NCBI RefSeq assembly: GCF_014356525.2 | Contig: NC_052506.1 | Location: 13,948,783-14,012,782 of the forward strand | Length of the DNA stretch: 64,000 nt | Source of the DNA: Nilaparvata lugens | Lineage: Eukaryota > Arthropoda > Insecta > Hemiptera > Delphacidae | Direction: 5' to 3' | The notes under the pieces: generated by a model | Database searches by the model: none | What the model saw: only the letters and a program-made list of their open reading frames with translations | Told to the model about the DNA's origin: nothing | Shown: in pieces, positions 59,880 through 64,000 of the stretch | How positions within the stretch are numbered: the first letter of the stretch is position 1 | Layout: each line of letters opens with the position of its first letter | Made by a program: the position numbers and the translations under genes

Positions 59880-60118
59880 AGCATTACCTTTACCATTATC
59901 TCGGAAAACGTTTTCTCAAATCAAGTGTTCTAAGAGACAGTATATTAGCATTACCTTTACCATTATCTCGAAAAACGCTTCCTTCAATCAGGTATTTCAA
60001 GAGACAATGCATTACCATTACCTCTACCATTATCTTGAAAAACGTTTCCTTTAATCAAGTGTTTCAAGATACAATGCATAATGATTAACTTTAGCATTAT
60101 CTTGGAGAACGTTTCCCA
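59880..60118. repeat. 67-bp tandem repeat, about 3.6 units
   Basis: Units start at 59880, 59947, 60014 and 60081, exactly 67 bp apart, each beginning AGCATTACCTTTACCATTAT or a close variant. Each continues with a GGAAAACGTTT block, an ATCAAGTGTT block and AAGAGACA. A degenerate partial unit precedes at about 59765-59850. It is a small minisatellite. Confidence 0.88.
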
Positions 60119-60129
60119 TTTGATGAAGC

Positions 60130-60900
60130 TGGAAGCTGAGAGTCTGGTCATCATTGTCTAATCGGTAATCGAATGGACGCGTCTCACTTGGCAGTAGAAA
60201 GCAAGCACTCAGTCAAGATTCGATTTGTTTTGAAGCGTTCGCAGACCAATTAGTTTGAAGTATTCCCATTTGCACTTGGACATCAGGGCCGGACAGTCGT
60301 GCTGGCATGATTGAGTCGTATTTTATTCGGCATTGTTGTCGCCGGCGATGAGTGAAGTGGCGGCAGATTTTTCTGGAATTGGTTTTTTGAGGTGCTCTTC
60401 ACAGAATGAATGAGTTATGGTGATCAAGCCAAGATGCAGAGCAGAACAGTGTTGATGATCGGTGTGAGTGTGAGGTTGGCAAAGAGTTGTCCCCGGACGG
60501 CTGGGTGGGTTGAGTAGGGGGAGGGGGTGATAGTGCAGTGCCGGTGATTGACAGTAGAGGGAGAATCAATCACGGCGCTCGCTCGCGGAGTCCCGAGGGC
60601 TACTGATGCTGCTGCTGTCAATGAAAGGGTAGAAAAGGGCTCAGTCTATATTACAACTGCCATTCTTGCCATCCTGATAAAACGTATTGTCCATGTCTCC
60701 ACCATTATACCGTATTGTTTTCGGCTGCTCCGTTATTATTGAACTGTTTTCGAGTACAAGTCCCTGAAAGGGAATCCGCGTCATTACAGGCCATTCACTA
60801 GCTGCGCCAACACGGGTTTTCTATTAACCGAATTGACTGTGCTGCCCCCCCCCCCCGCAACCAGCACTCGTCACCCACCCTCGCCACTCACAAACCGTTG
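60130..60900. promoter_or_regulatory. Candidate regulatory island with poly-C tract
   Basis: Less AT-rich sequence with TTGTTGTCGCCGGCGATGAG and AGTGCCGGTGATTGACAG, ending near a run of 13 C at about 60845-60857. Frames on both strands have no motifs. It may contain regulatory DNA; the poly-C is an ordinary homopolymer. Confidence 0.22.
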
Positions 60901-61311
60901 AACCCTTTCCTTTTAGTGCATTTACTTCGCTCTTTTGATTCGTCACAATACTAGCCGCTCTCGGCAACAATTGTGAAATAAAATTTCAAGATTTATACTT
61001 TTCAATAACTGATAGAACTGGATCCAGATTTCTCTTCTAAATCATTCATTAATTTTCTTACAGATTTCCGGTTCATTCTGTAGAGAGACTGGTAATTGAA
61101 AAAAACATCATATAACACAACAAAATATCAATAAATCCAAAAATCAATGAATCATATCATCAAAAATTATACAAATTTCTCAAAAAATGAATTCTCTGGT
61201 TTTTCCCCAAATTTTAGGAAAAATGTTATATATTCGAAGCATAGGACAATTTGTTATTCAATATCCAATACTTCAGAAAACACAGGTTTATTTTTATTGA
61301 ATCCACACTTA

Positions 61312-63357
61312 TCCTATTATATTAAGCGAGCAATTTCTGTTTATATTTTTGTATTTTTGTATCTGGTTATTTATGTTCAACGGATCTCGAAAACGGCTCC
61401 AACAGTTTTCACGAAATTTGTAATATAGTAGGTTTATGATATACAAATTCGATTGCACTAGGTCTCATCCCTGGGAAAACTCGCTGAAGGACATGGAAAG
61501 GATAATTCATCCTTGGAAAAACAGATGATAATTTCGTCGTCTGTCGATAACAGAAGATTCGTGTGCCTGTGTGGGAGATCAGCTGTGTAATCAATTAGCT
61601 TACCGTATCTCGCAAGAAATCTAGAAATTTTAATTGACTCAATCAAAATAATCTGATTTGTTGACATCTTCTTCTGCTAGTGCCTATTCGTTCCGAATAT
61701 TGGCGATCAGCCTGACTATGGATATCTTATTCACAGCCATCCTGAAAAGTTCTGTTGTAGTATTGGAGAACCAGGTACGCAGGTTTTTCAGCCATGATAT
61801 TCTCATTCTTCCTGGTCCTCTTCTGCCATAGATCTTTCCTTGGAGAACGGATTTCAGCAGGCCGTATTTTTCTTCATTGCGCATGATATGGCCAAAATAT
61901 GCAAGCTTCCTGCTCTTGATGATGTTCATCACTTCCAAATCCTTATCCATTCGCCCTAATACAGCTGTGTTGGTCACTCTGACCATCCATGAAATTCTCA
62001 ACACTCTTCTATACAGCCACATCTCGAAAGCCTCGAGTCTTTTTTCAGTTGACTAGGTCAATGTCCATGACTCCATCCCATAGAAGAGTATTAAGAAAAT
62101 GTAGCAGTGGAGGAGTTTGATTTTGATGTGCATATTAAGGTTGTGACTCTTAGACAGTTTTGCCATCTGATTGAATGCAGCCCTCGCTTTTTTTATTCTG
62201 CTTTTCACCTCTTGAGAATGATCCCATTTCTCATTGATCAAGGTACCCAGATACATGAACTGCTGCACCCTCTCTATCGGCTTGGTGTTAAGCATCAAGT
62301 CACATCCTCCCACTGTTCCCTTACTTATCACCATGAACTTTGTTTTATTTACATTGATTTCCAAGCCATATTGTTCACTGACGCCTCCTATCTTGTTCAC
62401 AAGCTCCTGCAGGCTGTTCATGCTGTCAGCGAAAATTACAGTATCATCTGCATATCGGATGTTGTTCAAGTGTTCTCCATTTAACAATACTCCCATTTCA
62501 GTATTATCAAGGGCCTCCCTGAAGATTTCCTCTGAATAAAGATTAAATATCAATGGTGAAAGGATGCAGCCCTGCCTAACGCCTAGAAGAATGTCAACCG
62601 CATTGGTCTGCTCCTCTGCTTTGATCCTTATAGTAGAGGACTGATTCCAATACAGGTTTTGAATGATTTGAAGATCTTTCTCATCCATTCCTGTGCTCCT
62701 CAAGATCTCCATCATTTTCACATGCTGAATCCTATCGAATGCCTTGTTGTAATCGATGAAACATGCCAAAACATCACAGTTCATGTCTCTACAGCGTTGG
62801 AACAAGACCTGTAGACCTGTACAAGGCATGTGTTGTAGCAACTGCCTACATGTGCGCCAAACTGTGTGTCTACCACTCTGCCAATTACAAATCTTGTCGA
62901 TTCTCCAATGAATAATTTCAAGGAAGAGCTTCAACATGTGACTCATGAGGCTGATGGTTCTATAGTCACCACATGTCTTGGCTCCCTGTTTCTTAGGCAA
63001 TATTATGAATTCGGAAATCATTTGTTGACATGAGATGATATATATCGTAATATTCAAAGTTAATCAATATTTTATAGTTCTAAGTGATTAAATGAGTGTT
63101 ATTTTGTTATTCAATTTGGTATGTAAACAATGTAAATTAGAACTTTTAAGTTTTCAAATATTTGGACTGGAAATTTGACCTGAATTCAAGTGTATGGAGC
63201 ATAACCTACTTTTTGGAATATTTATAGTGTATAAATCAAAATTCGGGGGAGAAACAGTTTTATGCTGTGCCTGTTAGTCCTTCCCCAATCATTTTTAAGA
63301 ATTGAGTTCTGTTTATCAATGAATAAATATCGAGCGAAGCTCTGTGCCCTGATATTA
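61312..63357 (+). mobile_element. Helitron-like element (family A) interrupted by a LINE
   Basis: A|TCCTATTATATTAAGCGAGC at 61312 matches the 5' end of the 18333-18721 copy. TTCTGTTTATCAAT followed by hairpin GAGCGAAGCTC (63332-63342) and TGTGCCCTGATATT matches its 3' end. The 389-bp sister copy lacks the 1.4-kb insert found here, which is the LINE at 61684-63057. Extra unmatched sequence lies on both sides of the LINE, so the copies are not simply equivalent. Confidence 0.5.
61684..63057 (-). pseudogene. LINE reverse-transcriptase pseudogene, 5'-truncated
   Basis: The minus frame of 334 codons carries reverse-transcriptase blocks in order: 'CGDYRTISLMSH' (start of palm), 'CFIDYNKAFDRI', 'GVRQGCILSPLIFNLY', the catalytic 'YADDTVIFA' (YADD at 62443-62454), 'EINVNKTKFMV' and 'FMYLGTLIN'. 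After 'MESWTLT' a TAG (62053-62055) interrupts the same frame, which then continues as 'STEKRLEAFEMWLYRRVLRI', 'LAYFGHIMRN' and ends 'IANIRNE' plus stop. The endonuclease domain and ORF1 are missing. The catalytic aspartates are intact, so the nonsense codon and 5' truncation are the visible lesions. I believe it is a non-LTR element; the exact clade is uncertain. Confidence 0.85.
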
Positions 63358-63359
63358 TT

Positions 63360-64000
63360 TATAAATAAATGTGATTTATATAATGTGGATTAGATGAAAA
63401 TTAAACTGTGTTCTTTCAATTATGGGGAGGTTCTTCAAGATTAATACATTTTCAACCAATTTAAACAATATCCAATTATACAAAGGAATTATCATCCTTC
63501 ATCCTTTGTAGAATGTTTTTTATTAATCGTATTATACTTGTATCAAGCTCAGACCTACTTTACCTACTTATATCTTCATCTGTATGCGTGACTACTTATT
63601 TAATTTAAAATCAGGAAATTTTCTCCGCCTTCCCACCTGTTCAACATTGAATGGTGAGTTTTGAATGTTTAGTATGCATTTGAACATTTGAGACGTATTA
63701 AGTATGCACATATACTTGGAAATAAGGTACTACCATGATGACGTGTTTATATTAGTTGCTCATACACTCATGCTAATATTATTGTAAGTAAGCCACGGTC
63801 ACTGGTTGCTGTGGATCTTAGTAGGCATGTATCTTAGCAGACCACAATATTACAGTATAAGCTAACTTCATTTATTCTCTTTATCAATCTTCTTTCTTCT
63901 TTCACCTTCCATTAGAATCATATTCTCCTTCTAATAACTTCTGTGGAGGCGTTCCATGAGACTCCACCTCCTATCGTGGGCCCAATTCTCCTCTATTTGC
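63360..64000. other. Unassigned AT-rich end of window
   Basis: No gene, repeat or RNA was recognised to the window edge. Confidence 0.35.

Noticed and set aside
62107..62539. Plus-strand frames over the LINE
   Set aside because: Antisense shadows of the reverse-transcriptase pseudogene.

Overview
The window is 64 kb of AT-rich animal DNA with one recognisable host gene, a group B2 Sox (Sox21-type) transcription factor on the minus strand. The rest is intronic and intergenic sequence full of old transposons, foldback elements and local duplications. The split gene with spliceosomal introns, the Tc1/mariner, LINE, Helitron and tRNA-SINE content, and the insect-type Sox21 protein all point to an insect. 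The dense short inverted-repeat elements remind me of planthopper (Hemiptera) genomes, but that is recollection, not proof.

Gene layout (minus strand, right to left). Exon 1 (26303-26068) carries the start codon and most of the HMG box. A 22.4-kb phase-2 intron (26067-3682) interrupts the box inside its third helix. Exon 2 (3681-3220) finishes the box and encodes a proline- and alanine-rich tail. A 2.2-kb intron (3219-991) leads to a GC-rich terminal exon (990 to about 740). The strongest acceptor brings a TGA after six codons, yet the same frame then stays open for 63 codons of Pro/Ser/Thr-rich sequence, so the C-terminus is uncertain.

Intron 1 holds foldback elements, three MITEs with CCGGTTGCAC-type ends, a 2.1-kb Tc1/mariner-like element with roughly 550-bp terminal inverted repeats and a broken transposase, several LINE 3' ends, tRNA-derived SINEs and Helitron-like copies. 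It also contains islands with clustered SOX-type motifs that could be enhancers. Upstream of the gene (26.6-64 kb) I see no second host gene. That 37-kb stretch contains foldback elements with a hammerhead-ribozyme-like core, a LINE fragment, a long inverted-repeat element, a Helitron with recognisable ends, a 67-bp tandem repeat, a mosaic repeat built from short motifs, and a reverse-transcriptase pseudogene apparently nested in a Helitron-like element. Less AT-rich islands in between are candidate regulatory sequence, as expected around a developmental regulator.

The most unusual signals are (1) the Sox terminal exon, where a TGA precedes a long open frame; (2) several foldback elements sharing a CTGANGA / stem / GAAA / palindromic tetramer / UH layout flanked by a matching stem, like minimal hammerhead ribozymes; and (3) the 440-bp mosaic of a 12-17-bp motif in both orientations near 57.4 kb. 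No rRNA, convincing tRNA, CRISPR array or virus was seen.
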